Positions 1 through 6,480 of a DNA stretch of 17,166 nucleotides are shown here, piece after piece; the stretch's first letter is position 1; every line of letters begins with the position of its first letter. Origin of the DNA: CAZSLZ01 sp964607865 (GTDB taxonomy: Bacteria; Vulcanimicrobiota; JAJTBE01; CAZSLZ01). Position numbers and translations under genes: made by a program. The notes under the pieces were generated by a model, which had not been told where the DNA came from, did no database searches, and was given only the letters and a program-made list of their open reading frames with translations. The stretch lies in the NCBI GenBank assembly GCA_964607865.1, contig CAZSLZ010000065.1:1-17166 (forward strand). The letters run 5' to 3'.

Positions 1-300
1 TATAATGGTAGGCAGAACCTTAAAGGCAAAAATTGCGCCAATACTGGTATCATTAACCAGGTTTCCAAAAATAAAACTCGCGCCTGTGTCGGAGAAGTTT
101 AACACCCCAAGAATCACATCATTTACTTTGGAAAAAAATATTTTTCCCGCCTGGGTTTTTAAAACCAGCAGTGCAAAAACAACCTGTAGAAGGATACCTT
201 TTCCAACCAATGGCCACGATATTTTCTTCTTCTTGAAAGACAGGGCGAAAGCAATGGCCAGAAGCAGGAAAATTCCTAAAAGTCCCCTGAGATAATACAT
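1..300 (-). CDS. nupC: NupC-type concentrative nucleoside transporter (CNT family), N-terminal part, cut by window edge
   Basis: This gene reads leftward and runs off the left edge, so only the first 100 codons are present. The translation begins MYYLRGLLGIFLLLAIAFAL, a first membrane segment, followed by a short basic loop (KKKK). A second hydrophobic stretch around residues 34-47 includes LQVVFALLVLKT. Later come FSDTGASFIFGNL and FAFKVLPTII. These are characteristic N-terminal features of the CNT/NupC family, which imports nucleosides with a cation gradient across the inner membrane. The start is ATG at 300 with GGAGG at 307-311 on the minus strand, 6 nt upstream. The gene is divergent from the aminotransferase operon. 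Family assignment is by recognition of these segments; substrate range cannot be judged from this part. Confidence 0.88.
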   Translation of the reverse strand, partial: MYYLRGLLGIFLLLAIAFALSFKKKKISWPLVGKGILLQVVFALLVLKTQAGKIFFSKVNDVILGVLNFSDTGASFIFGNLVNDTSIGAIFAFKVLPTII

Positions 301-339
301 TAATAACCTCCAAATTTCGAATAAAGGATTTCGGTAATG

Positions 340-358
340 ACGGGATAATATTCCCTGT
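340..358. promoter_or_regulatory. 19-bp imperfect palindrome in the nupC leader
   Basis: ACGGGATAATATTCCCTGT is an imperfect inverted repeat (outer AC/GT, then GGGA/TCCC) lying 40-58 nt upstream of the nupC start. Its place between any promoter and the ribosome binding site would suit an operator. No regulator is recognised for it, and there is only one copy in the window. Confidence 0.25.
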
Positions 359-500
359 TTAAGGTTTTTTGTCCTCCTAACTAATATTTTTGATGAATAA
401 TTGTTAAACATCTGATAAAAAAGGGAAAAAAAGTGAAGTGTCGAAAGGGTTTTGAGCTTTTTAAGCAAAGCAGACCCAGATGAATAATCAAAACAATTGA

Positions 501-1778
501 GTGAGAAAAATGCAGAACTTGGCAGATAAAAAGGAACAACGGAAATACCAGCGTGAAATTGAAAATAAATACCGGAATTATCATAACCCCAGCTTGAGTA
601 AACTGGTGAAACTAAGCGGTTATGGCACCGTGGAGGACCATTCGAGCGGAATTTATGTTTATAATCACCTTGGTGAAAAATATATGGATTTTGCCGGTGG
701 TTATGGCGTGTTCTCCATAGGGCATTCCCACCCCAGGGTTATTGCTGCTGTTAAAGATCAGCTGGACAAAATGCCCCTTTCCGCCAAGGTATTCTATAAC
801 AAGGTCCTGGCAGATCTGGCAGAAAAACTGGCGCAGATTGCCCCCGGAAACCTGCAATATACTTTCTTCTGCAACAGCGGGGCGGAAGCTGTGGAAGGAG
901 CCATAAAAATTGCCCGGCTGGCTACAGGAAGGTCCCGTATTGTAGCAGCTGAGAATTCATTTCATGGCAAAACCATGGGCGCCCTGACAGTAAGCGGCAG
1001 AGATCTTTTCAAGAAAGGCTTTGCGCCATTGGTGCCCGATGTGGTTCATGTACCCTTCGGCGATGTAGAAATATTGGAAAAGATAGTTGATGAACATGTT
1101 GCTGCAGTAATAATGGAACCGGTTCAGGGCGAAGGCGGAATTATGACTCCCCATAATGATTTTCTGCCGGCAATAAGAAGGGTTTGCGATAAATCCGGCG
1201 CCTTGTTTATAGCCGACGAGGTTCAGACCGGCCTGGGCCGTACCGGCAAAATGTTTGCAGTGGACCACTGGGATGTAAAACCTGACATGATGTGCCTTGC
1301 CAAGGCACTGGGTGGGGGAGTTATGCCAATAGGAGCTTTTATGGGAACCCCTGAGGTATGGAAGGCATTCAATGAAAACCCGGTTATTCATACCACCACA
1401 TTTGGCGGAGGGGAAGCTGCCTGCAGGGCTGCCCTTGAAACTATAAGAGTAATAGAAGAAGAAAACCTGGTAGAGAATTCAGCTAGAATTGGGAAGTATT
1501 TTAAAGATAAATTAGAAACTCTCGCAGATAAGTATTCAGATATTATCGGCGAGGTTCGAGGTATGGGTTTAATGATCGGAGTGGAATTTACCGGGGAAAA
1601 ATTCGGCGGTTCCGTAATTATGGAAATGTCAAAAAGAAAAGTTATCGGAGTTTACACTCTTAACAAACCCAAGGTTATGAGATTTGAACCTCCTCTTATT
1701 GTTACCGAGGAGCAGATTGATTTGTGTATAGATGTTTTCGAAGAAGCATTGGAAGAGACGAGAAAACGATTTTCTTAA
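501..1778 (+). CDS. Class III PLP-dependent aminotransferase (acetylornithine/ornithine/putrescine aminotransferase-like)
   Basis: A complete class III (omega) aminotransferase of 425 residues, the usual family length, transferring an amino group between a donor amine and a keto acid or aldehyde with PLP. Visible landmarks (GTG-start numbering): NSGAEA at 125-130 (phosphate loop), FHGKT at 154-158, the FIADEVQTGLGRTG segment with Asp239 and Gln242, and LAKALGGG with the Schiff-base lysine at Lys268. HTTTFGGG at 297-304 supplies the partner-subunit contact. The start is uncertain: GTG at 501 or ATG at 510, neither with a strong ribosome site. It opens a run of genes encoding an SRPBCC protein and an AAR-like reductase. 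That context hints at an aldehyde or unusual substrate rather than arginine biosynthesis, since no arg genes are nearby. Family is certain; substrate is not. Confidence 0.93.
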   Translation: MRKMQNLADKKEQRKYQREIENKYRNYHNPSLSKLVKLSGYGTVEDHSSGIYVYNHLGEKYMDFAGGYGVFSIGHSHPRVIAAVKDQLDKMPLSAKVFYNKVLADLAEKLAQIAPGNLQYTFFCNSGAEAVEGAIKIARLATGRSRIVAAENSFHGKTMGALTVSGRDLFKKGFAPLVPDVVHVPFGDVEILEKIVDEHVAAVIMEPVQGEGGIMTPHNDFLPAIRRVCDKSGALFIADEVQTGLGRTGKMFAVDHWDVKPDMMCLAKALGGGVMPIGAFMGTPEVWKAFNENPVIHTTTFGGGEAACRAALETIRVIEEENLVENSARIGKYFKDKLETLADKYSDIIGEVRGMGLMIGVEFTGEKFGGSVIMEMSKRKVIGVYTLNKPKVMRFEPPLIVTEEQIDLCIDVFEEALEETRKRFS

Positions 1779-1790
1779 TTGGAGGAAAAA

Positions 1791-2228
1791 ATGCCCTACG
1801 TAGAAACCAAGATTTTTATTAAAACCGAGCCTGTAAGAGTATATGAGATGGCATGTAATATGGAAGAATTTCCTGAGTTTATGAAAGATGTGGAGGAAGT
1901 TAACGTTCTGGAAAGAAACGCCAATAGTACCATTACCGAATGGGTATCTAACGTTGACGGAACCCCGCTGATCTGGACTGAGGAAGATATTTTTGATGAT
2001 AAAAGTTTAAAAATTACCTATCGTCTTATAGAGGGAGATCTGGATAAATTTGAAGGTGAATGGGAGTTCAAACAAAAAGACGGAGGTTGTGAAGTCATTC
2101 TGGGAGTAGATTATGATTTTGGGATGCCTTCGCTGACCGAATTGATCGGGCCCACCTTGAAAGAAAAAGTCAAGGAAAACTCTGAAATGATGCTCATTGG
2201 AATGAAAGAAAAATTGGAAGCAAAATAA
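1791..2228 (+). CDS. SRPBCC/START-like (polyketide cyclase/dehydrase, COQ10-type) small-ligand-binding protein
   Basis: A 145-residue protein of the SRPBCC fold, which forms a deep hydrophobic pocket for lipids, polyketides or quinone-like ligands. The pattern is typical: an N-terminal strand (YVETKIFIKTEPVRVYEMA), a helix with MEEFPEFMKDVEEVNVLE, central strands through TEWVSNVDGTPLIWTEEDIF and YRLIEGDLDKFEGEWEF, and a long C-terminal helix (LKEKVKENSEMMLIGMKEKL). ATG at 1791 is chosen because GGAGG sits at 1781-1785, 5 nt upstream. A TTG at 1779 would lie upstream of that ribosome site. It begins 12 nt after the aminotransferase stop and is followed 14 nt later by the reductase, so co-expression is likely. 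The ligand is unknown; an acyl or isoprenoid chain is a context-based guess. Confidence 0.82.
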   Translation: MPYVETKIFIKTEPVRVYEMACNMEEFPEFMKDVEEVNVLERNANSTITEWVSNVDGTPLIWTEEDIFDDKSLKITYRLIEGDLDKFEGEWEFKQKDGGCEVILGVDYDFGMPSLTELIGPTLKEKVKENSEMMLIGMKEKLEAK

Positions 2229-2242
2229 AGGTGGAGAAAAGG

Positions 2243-3349
2243 TTGAATAAATTTGCATTTTTAATACATCCCCTGGATATGAAAGACGTAATAAGGCTGG
2301 AACCAAAATCGGCCAACAAGAGGCAAAGCCTGGTTGAAAAAGTTCTGGAATGGATGCCCTCACACAAAAGGTCAGACATAGTCGGGGTAAAATCAATTAC
2401 CGGCACCGAAATAGAAGGCTGGTTCATTGCGGTCCCTCTTATGCCCAACCAGTTTTTGAATATGGATCGCCAATACGTCCTTGACAAGATAATTAAAGGG
2501 GTAAAAATTGCCGAGGATCTGGGAGCGCAAATAGTAGGCCTGGGTGGATACACTTCTGTGGTTGGAGATGCAGGTATTAGCGTTGCCAAACAGGCGAAAA
2601 TAGCCGTTACCAGCGGAAACGCTTACACAATTGCCACAGCTTTGGAAGGCGCCATTGAAGGAGCCAAGGTAATGGATATTAATATCAAGGATGCCCAGGT
2701 TTCCGTAGTGGGCGCCTCAGGCTCCATAGGAAAAGCCTGCGCCCAGTTTTTTGCAGATAAATGCAAATCTATGACCCTGATTGCCAGGGCCAAAAAAAGA
2801 TTGGAAAACCTGGCAGAGGTAATTAAGGAAAATTATGACAGGGAAGTCGATTACACCACCGATTTACAGGCAGGTATCAGAGATGCCGATATCGTGATCG
2901 CCGCCACATCCAGCGCAGGTAACATAATTATGGCCGAAGATCTTAAACCCGGCGCTGTGGTCAGCGATGTTTCGCTGCCCCACGATGTGGCCCAGGAGGT
3001 TCAAAAACTCCGCCCTGATGTTCTGGTTATTGAAGGCGGAGTTGTTCAAGTGCCCGGCGAAAATGTAGATTTTAATTATGATTTTGGTTACCCCCCGGGT
3101 GTATCGCTGGCCTGTATGGCAGAATCCATGATTCTGGCATTGGAAGGCAGGTTTGAAAACTTCAGCCTGGGCCGGGGAATTAAACTTGAAAAAGTTGAAG
3201 AGATAAACCGCCTGGCGAAAAAACATGGTTTCAAACTGGCAGGGTTCAGAAGTTTCGGGCAGTTTCTAACCGATGACAGCCTGAAACAGATCAAGAAAAA
3301 TGCCAGAAAGTCAAAGAAAACACAGAAAAAACTTAAAATAAGGCAATAA
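2243..3349 (+). CDS. NAD(P)-binding reductase resembling long-chain acyl-[ACP] reductase (AAR); often auto-named shikimate dehydrogenase-like
   Basis: 368 residues from TTG 2243, which has AAGGTGGAG at 2228-2236, 6 nt upstream. GTG 2231 overlaps that site and is less likely. In TTG numbering: GLGGYTS at 99-105, TSGNAYT at 123-129, a Rossmann loop GASGSIG at 157-163, an EGG turn near 264-266, and ACMAESM beginning at Ala290. Cyanobacterial AAR, which reduces acyl-ACP to fatty aldehyde through a cysteine thioester, shows the same ordered motifs as I recall them: LGGFTS, TTGNTHT, GATGDIG, KGG and ACFAEAM. Cys291 here falls on that nucleophile. The following NFSLGRG and KHGF also match. The last 20 residues are a Lys-rich tail. 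Resemblance is motif-level; the true substrate is unknown, and a quinate/shikimate dehydrogenase label would be weaker. Confidence 0.75.
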   Translation: MNKFAFLIHPLDMKDVIRLEPKSANKRQSLVEKVLEWMPSHKRSDIVGVKSITGTEIEGWFIAVPLMPNQFLNMDRQYVLDKIIKGVKIAEDLGAQIVGLGGYTSVVGDAGISVAKQAKIAVTSGNAYTIATALEGAIEGAKVMDINIKDAQVSVVGASGSIGKACAQFFADKCKSMTLIARAKKRLENLAEVIKENYDREVDYTTDLQAGIRDADIVIAATSSAGNIIMAEDLKPGAVVSDVSLPHDVAQEVQKLRPDVLVIEGGVVQVPGENVDFNYDFGYPPGVSLACMAESMILALEGRFENFSLGRGIKLEKVEEINRLAKKHGFKLAGFRSFGQFLTDDSLKQIKKNARKSKKTQKKLKIRQ

Positions 3350-3370
3350 TATCTGGAGTTGATATTCAAA

Positions 3371-4312
3371 GTGAAGAAAATAGTAAGTGTCAGTTTGGGG
3401 TCATCCAAACGGGACCACGAAGTTGAAGTAGAATTATTGGGAGAAAAATTTAATATTAGCCGGCATGGAACCGACGGTGATTTTAACAAGGCCCGCAAAA
3501 TTCTGAAAGAGCTGGATGGCAATGTGGATGCAATCGGCCTGGGTGGGCTGGATGTTTATGTTTATTCCAAAAGCAAACGATACACCTTTAATTACGGTAT
3601 GAAATTATTCAAGACTGTAAAAGAAACCCCGGTAGTGGATGGGAGCGGTTTAAAAAATTCACTGGAACGGAGTGTAATTCAAAAACTGGCGGATGATCCC
3701 CGGTTTACATTAAAACACAGAAACTGCCTTCTGGTTTGTGGTATGGATAGATTCGGCATGGCAGAAAGCCTGGTTGAAGCTGGCTGCAATATGATTTTTG
3801 GCGACCTGGTTTTTGCCCTGGATGTGGACAAGCCACTGAAAACCCTGGACGAACTGGAAGAACAGGCTGATAAACTTTTTCCAGAAATCAGCCGGCTACC
3901 CATAGGTTTTGTTTATCCTACCGGCAACAAACAGGAAACTTACGCCGAGTTGGATGAAAAACACACCCGGCTTTATGAATGGGCGGATATTATTGCCGGT
4001 GATTTTCATTATATTCGAAGACATTTGACCCCTCGCCTTGACGGCCGTGATATAATTACAAATACGGTTACAAATGACGATATTGAAATCTTAAAGGAAA
4101 AAGGGGTACGGTACCTCGTAACCACAACCCCCGAGTTAAAAGGACGGTCTTTTGGAACTAATGTACTAGAAGCTGCGTTAATATCTATACTGAACAAACC
4201 CTGGGAAGATATTACCAGGGAGGATTATCAGGAATTGATTGATAAACTGGGGCTGGAACCCCGCATTGTGGATTTAAATCCCGACAGGTCAAAAGAGCCG
4301 GTCATGGCTTAA
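3371..4312 (+). CDS. Conserved protein of unknown function (sometimes labelled quinate 5-dehydrogenase)
   Basis: About 313 residues, soluble, with no membrane segment. It follows the reductase gene in the same operon. The start is uncertain: GTG 3371 gives an N-terminus MKKIVSVSLG, with TGGAG 12 nt upstream; TTG 3359 directly abuts that GGAG and is less likely. Visible features are an N-terminal strand-rich part, IGLGGLDVYVY, and a Rossmann-like stretch CLLVCGMDRFGMAESLVEAG leading into MIFGDLVFALDV. Next come the acidic helix TLDELEEQADKLFPEI, WADIIAGDFHYIRRHL and a C-terminal VTTTPELKGRSFGTNVLEAA. I recall similar sequences being auto-named quinate 5-dehydrogenase, but I see no classical shikimate dehydrogenase signature, so no reaction is assigned. 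Position suggests a role in the same pathway as the AAR-like reductase and aminotransferase. Confidence 0.7.
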   Translation: MKKIVSVSLGSSKRDHEVEVELLGEKFNISRHGTDGDFNKARKILKELDGNVDAIGLGGLDVYVYSKSKRYTFNYGMKLFKTVKETPVVDGSGLKNSLERSVIQKLADDPRFTLKHRNCLLVCGMDRFGMAESLVEAGCNMIFGDLVFALDVDKPLKTLDELEEQADKLFPEISRLPIGFVYPTGNKQETYAELDEKHTRLYEWADIIAGDFHYIRRHLTPRLDGRDIITNTVTNDDIEILKEKGVRYLVTTTPELKGRSFGTNVLEAALISILNKPWEDITREDYQELIDKLGLEPRIVDLNPDRSKEPVMA

Positions 4313-4338
4313 ATTTCCTTCAAGGAGTGTTATAATTA

Positions 4339-4884
4339 ATGGCCAAAACAAAAACAAAGAAAACAACCAAAACGACTAAAACAGCTAAAACTCAACAAAA
4401 GAAATCATATAAATTAACCAAGGAAGGTTATAAGAAAATTGAAAAGAAGCTGAAGTTTCTAAAAGCTACAGCCCGGCCCGATATAATCGAGCGGATTCGC
4501 CAGGCAAAAGAGTCGGGGCCGCTGGAAGAAAACACCGAGTATAAGAATGCCAGGGAAGATCAGGCAAAATTGGAATTCGAAATTGCCAGGTTTGAAGATG
4601 TTTTAAGAAATGCTGATATTATAAAAAAACCCCTGGATTATAAAGCGGACAAGGTGGATTTGGCGACAGCTGTAACTGTATTGGATATGGCTGAAGATAA
4701 AGAACTGACTTTTGAAATCGTAGGTTCTCAGGAAATTGATCCTACCCGGGAAGTGCCTCGAATTTCCGACGAATCACCTCTGGGCTCAGCATTAATGGAT
4801 TGTGAAGTTAACGATGAAATAGAGGTGGAAGTTCCCCTGGGGTCTGTTAAATACAAAATTATAAACATAATTAATATAATATAA
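4339..4884 (+). CDS. greA: GreA/GreB-family transcription elongation factor with altered coiled-coil tip and basic N-terminal tail
   Basis: 181 residues against about 158 for typical GreA. Residues 2-23 form a Lys/Thr-rich low-complexity extension. The coiled-coil domain follows (LTKEGYKKIEKKLKFLKATARPDII...), then the FKBP-like C-terminal domain (AVTVLDM, ELTFEIVGS, SPLGSAL, VEVPLGSVKYKI). GreA rescues backtracked RNA polymerase by placing two acidic tip residues at the active site (Asp41 and Glu44 in E. coli, motif GDLKENAEY). Here the aligned tip is GPLEENTEY, so the Asp position is Pro61 while Glu64 remains. This may weaken cleavage or make the protein a Gre-like paralogue with another role. 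The ribosome site AAGGAG at 4322-4327 precedes ATG 4339. It is the last gene before the 4892-4913 terminator. Confidence 0.88.
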   Translation: MAKTKTKKTTKTTKTAKTQQKKSYKLTKEGYKKIEKKLKFLKATARPDIIERIRQAKESGPLEENTEYKNAREDQAKLEFEIARFEDVLRNADIIKKPLDYKADKVDLATAVTVLDMAEDKELTFEIVGSQEIDPTREVPRISDESPLGSALMDCEVNDEIEVEVPLGSVKYKIINIINII

Positions 4885-4891
4885 ATAAACC

Positions 4892-4913
4892 GGGCTGTCT
4901 TTTCAGGCAGCCC
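4892..4913. terminator. Bidirectional hairpin terminator between greA and the HMA gene
   Basis: An 8-bp stem (GGGCTGTC at 4892-4899 pairing with GGCAGCCC at 4906-4913, one G-U) closes a TTTTCA loop. On the plus strand it is followed by ATTTATA. Read on the minus strand it is followed by a T-rich tract (GGTTTATTTATATTATATT). It sits between converging genes, so it probably serves both. Confidence 0.8.
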
Positions 4914-4922
4914 ATTTATATT

Positions 4923-5123
4923 CTAGTCGCTTACAGGATAACCAGCTTCTGCCAGCACCTGGCGGATATAACTATCTTTAAGCTGGCCCGGTTCAATTAC
5001 CACGGTTTTGTTGTCCAGTATCACATCATAACTTTCCAGCCCGTCAATATTTTTAAGCGTATTTTTTATAGTTCCCACACAACCTTCACACATCATTCTG
5101 GGAACTTTTAATTCTAATCTCAT
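4923..5123 (-). CDS. HMA-domain metal-binding protein (CopZ-like metallochaperone)
   Basis: A single heavy-metal-associated domain of 66 residues, the usual size of a CopZ-type copper chaperone. The metal site is the CxxC of RMMCEGC, with Cys12 and Cys15 after the first strand. Helix TIKNTLKNIDGLESYDVI and strand KTVVIEP follow, then the second helix (DSYIRQVLAEAGY). In the family two such cysteines bind Cu(I) and hand it to a P-type ATPase. No ATPase or CsoR-type regulator is in this window, so copper is likely but not shown. The start at 5123 has AGGAGG at 5130-5135 on the minus strand. It converges on greA across the shared terminator. Confidence 0.85.
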   Translation of the reverse strand: MRLELKVPRMMCEGCVGTIKNTLKNIDGLESYDVILDNKTVVIEPGQLKDSYIRQVLAEAGYPVSD

Positions 5124-5194
5124 TTTTAGCCTCCTGACAAATAATTACATTACAAATTTCTAAAAGTCCGTCACATTTTCATATACCGTTATGT

Positions 5195-5302
5195 CGTCAT
5201 TGCAAGCCTCGAAGAAGCGTGGCAATCTCAACTTGGATCGGGTAGTTCTAAACCTGACGTTACAGAGATCACCACGCATCCTTGCGGATACTCGCGATGA
5301 CG
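5195..5302. repeat. Degenerate palindromic intergenic repeat (CGTCATTGC...GCGATGACG element)
   Basis: Two inverted arms of about 36 nt, 5195-5229 and 5265-5302, flank a 35-nt centre. The left arm begins CGTCATTGCAAGC and ends GCGTGGCAATCTC; the right arm begins GAGATCACCACGC and ends CTCGCGATGACG. The arms pair with several mismatches. This outline matches a dispersed non-coding repeat that I recall from many anaerobic bacterial genomes (CGTCATTGCGAGC-type). The mismatches suggest an old, decayed copy. The remainder of the 5124-5529 gap shows no gene; a weak 6-bp hairpin (TTCAAC/GTTGAA) lies at 5330-5345. Confidence 0.65.
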
Positions 5303-5529
5303 ATTTTTGTGCAGGTTTCGTTTATTTCTTTCAACAATCGTTGAAGTTTTTGGGAATCAGTTTAATATAAAATTCTCGATAATTTAAAATTACCCGTTGC
5401 CTTTAACTACCCATGAAATATAACAAAGATATACATAGATAAATTCCCTCAAAAATAATTTTTATTTCGCCCTTGACTTTCCTTGTATTTGTCTTGAAAA
5501 AAATTATAAGCCTTAACAGGAGGTGCTTT

Positions 5530-6435
5530 ATGCTTATAAATAAAAATGTGTCTAATGTAAAAACTACTACCCAGGTTGGCGTTAACCTGGGTAATAAATC
5601 CATAAAAACCGGTAAAGTTGCCCCCAATTACCTTGATAAGGTACGAAGCGCAAATCTGAAGATTTCCAGGGCAATTCAGAGTGTATTGAAACCTAACATC
5701 AGATCAACTAAAGCCAAAAAAAATGAAAACATTCCCCAGACCCGTTTTTATCCGGCAAACCGTAATAATTACACCTCTGATTATTCTTCTGTTTCCAGTA
5801 TGTACGGCAATCCCATGCTTATGATGAATTCAAATTACGGTTTCAGCAACCCCTTTTCCAATCCGTTTTCCACCATGATGCCGGGGATGATGAATCCCTA
5901 TATGAATCCTTTTGGCGGAATGATGCCCGGCATGATGCCATCATTATATAACCCCTGTATGACCACGTTCCCCAATATGCATGCACAGCAAAATCAGGAA
6001 AGCCAGCAGCTTCCCTATATGTCACCCCCCCAGGCTGCTGGCCCAAATTACCAGTTACAACAAACCCTGGTCAAATTATCAGACCCCAAAAACCAGAAAC
6101 TTATGGAAGAAGGGTTAACCAGGCTTATTGCCGATTCAAAAGCCCAGGAAGAAGCTGGCAAATTGAACCCCACAGAACTTTCCCATAAGGATTTTCAATA
6201 TATGCTTAATAACCTGAAAACAAACCAGGTGTTAGACCAGAAGATGGCGGAATATCAGGAGCAGAATAACGTTTGCGGAATGCAGTTTGTGCAGCAACAG
6301 AAAATGGCACTGTTAATGCGTGCCGGCTTGAAACTGAACGAAAACCGCAACGGCGTGCCATTGAAAGATCGTTTCAAAACTTATATAGGTAAAAGTGAAC
6401 TTGAAGAAGAAACCAAAAACCTTCTGACAAGCTAA
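5530..6435 (+). CDS. Hypothetical protein with Met/Pro/Asn-rich low-complexity centre
   Basis: I do not recognise this 301-residue protein. The start is ATG 5530, set by an excellent AGGAGGTG 5 nt upstream; upstream in-frame codons back to 5473 lack a ribosome site. Residues 1-70 are basic and Asn/Lys-rich without a signal peptide. Residues 91-163 are strongly enriched in Met, Pro, Asn, Phe and Gly, with MMPGMM occurring twice (116-121 and 131-136). Residues 174-301 are mostly predicted helical and charged (LMEEGLTRLIADSKAQEE, LLMRAGLKLNENRNG). There are two cysteines, at 143 and 249. Such Met-rich stretches occur in structural, spore-coat-like or copper-binding proteins, but nothing here proves any of these. 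It is a single-gene unit ending at the 6452-6477 terminator. Confidence 0.75.
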   Translation: MLINKNVSNVKTTTQVGVNLGNKSIKTGKVAPNYLDKVRSANLKISRAIQSVLKPNIRSTKAKKNENIPQTRFYPANRNNYTSDYSSVSSMYGNPMLMMNSNYGFSNPFSNPFSTMMPGMMNPYMNPFGGMMPGMMPSLYNPCMTTFPNMHAQQNQESQQLPYMSPPQAAGPNYQLQQTLVKLSDPKNQKLMEEGLTRLIADSKAQEEAGKLNPTELSHKDFQYMLNNLKTNQVLDQKMAEYQEQNNVCGMQFVQQQKMALLMRAGLKLNENRNGVPLKDRFKTYIGKSELEEETKNLLTS

Positions 6436-6451
6436 AGAAATTAAGATTTTG

Positions 6452-6477
6452 AAAAGACACCCGGACGGGTGTCTTTT
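6452..6477. terminator. Strong bidirectional Rho-independent terminator
   Basis: GACACCC (6456-6462) pairs with GGGTGTC (6467-6473) around a 4-nt loop. It is preceded by AAAA and followed by TTTTT, so it reads as a terminator on both strands. It lies between the converging Met-rich gene and the 6481-7011 gene. Confidence 0.9.
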
Positions 6478-6480
6478 TAT

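Noticed and set aside
5..295. 96-codon plus-strand frame at the left edge
   Set aside because: The opposite strand encodes a recognisable NupC N-terminus with a proper ribosome site; the plus-strand frame is its shadow.
957..1391. 144-codon minus-strand open frame inside the aminotransferase gene
   Set aside because: It lies wholly within a well-supported class III aminotransferase and its translation shows no domain character; an antisense shadow.
2007..2589. Two overlapping minus-strand open frames of about 130 codons
   Set aside because: They span the SRPBCC/reductase junction, overlap each other in different frames and have no convincing ribosome site or motif.
5473..5529. TTGACT (5473) as -35 with TTATAA (5504) as -10 for the Met-rich gene; also in-frame N-terminal extension from 5473
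   Set aside because: The spacing of 25 nt is too long for a sigma-A promoter, and the AGGAGGTG before ATG 5530 makes the upstream codons untranslated.
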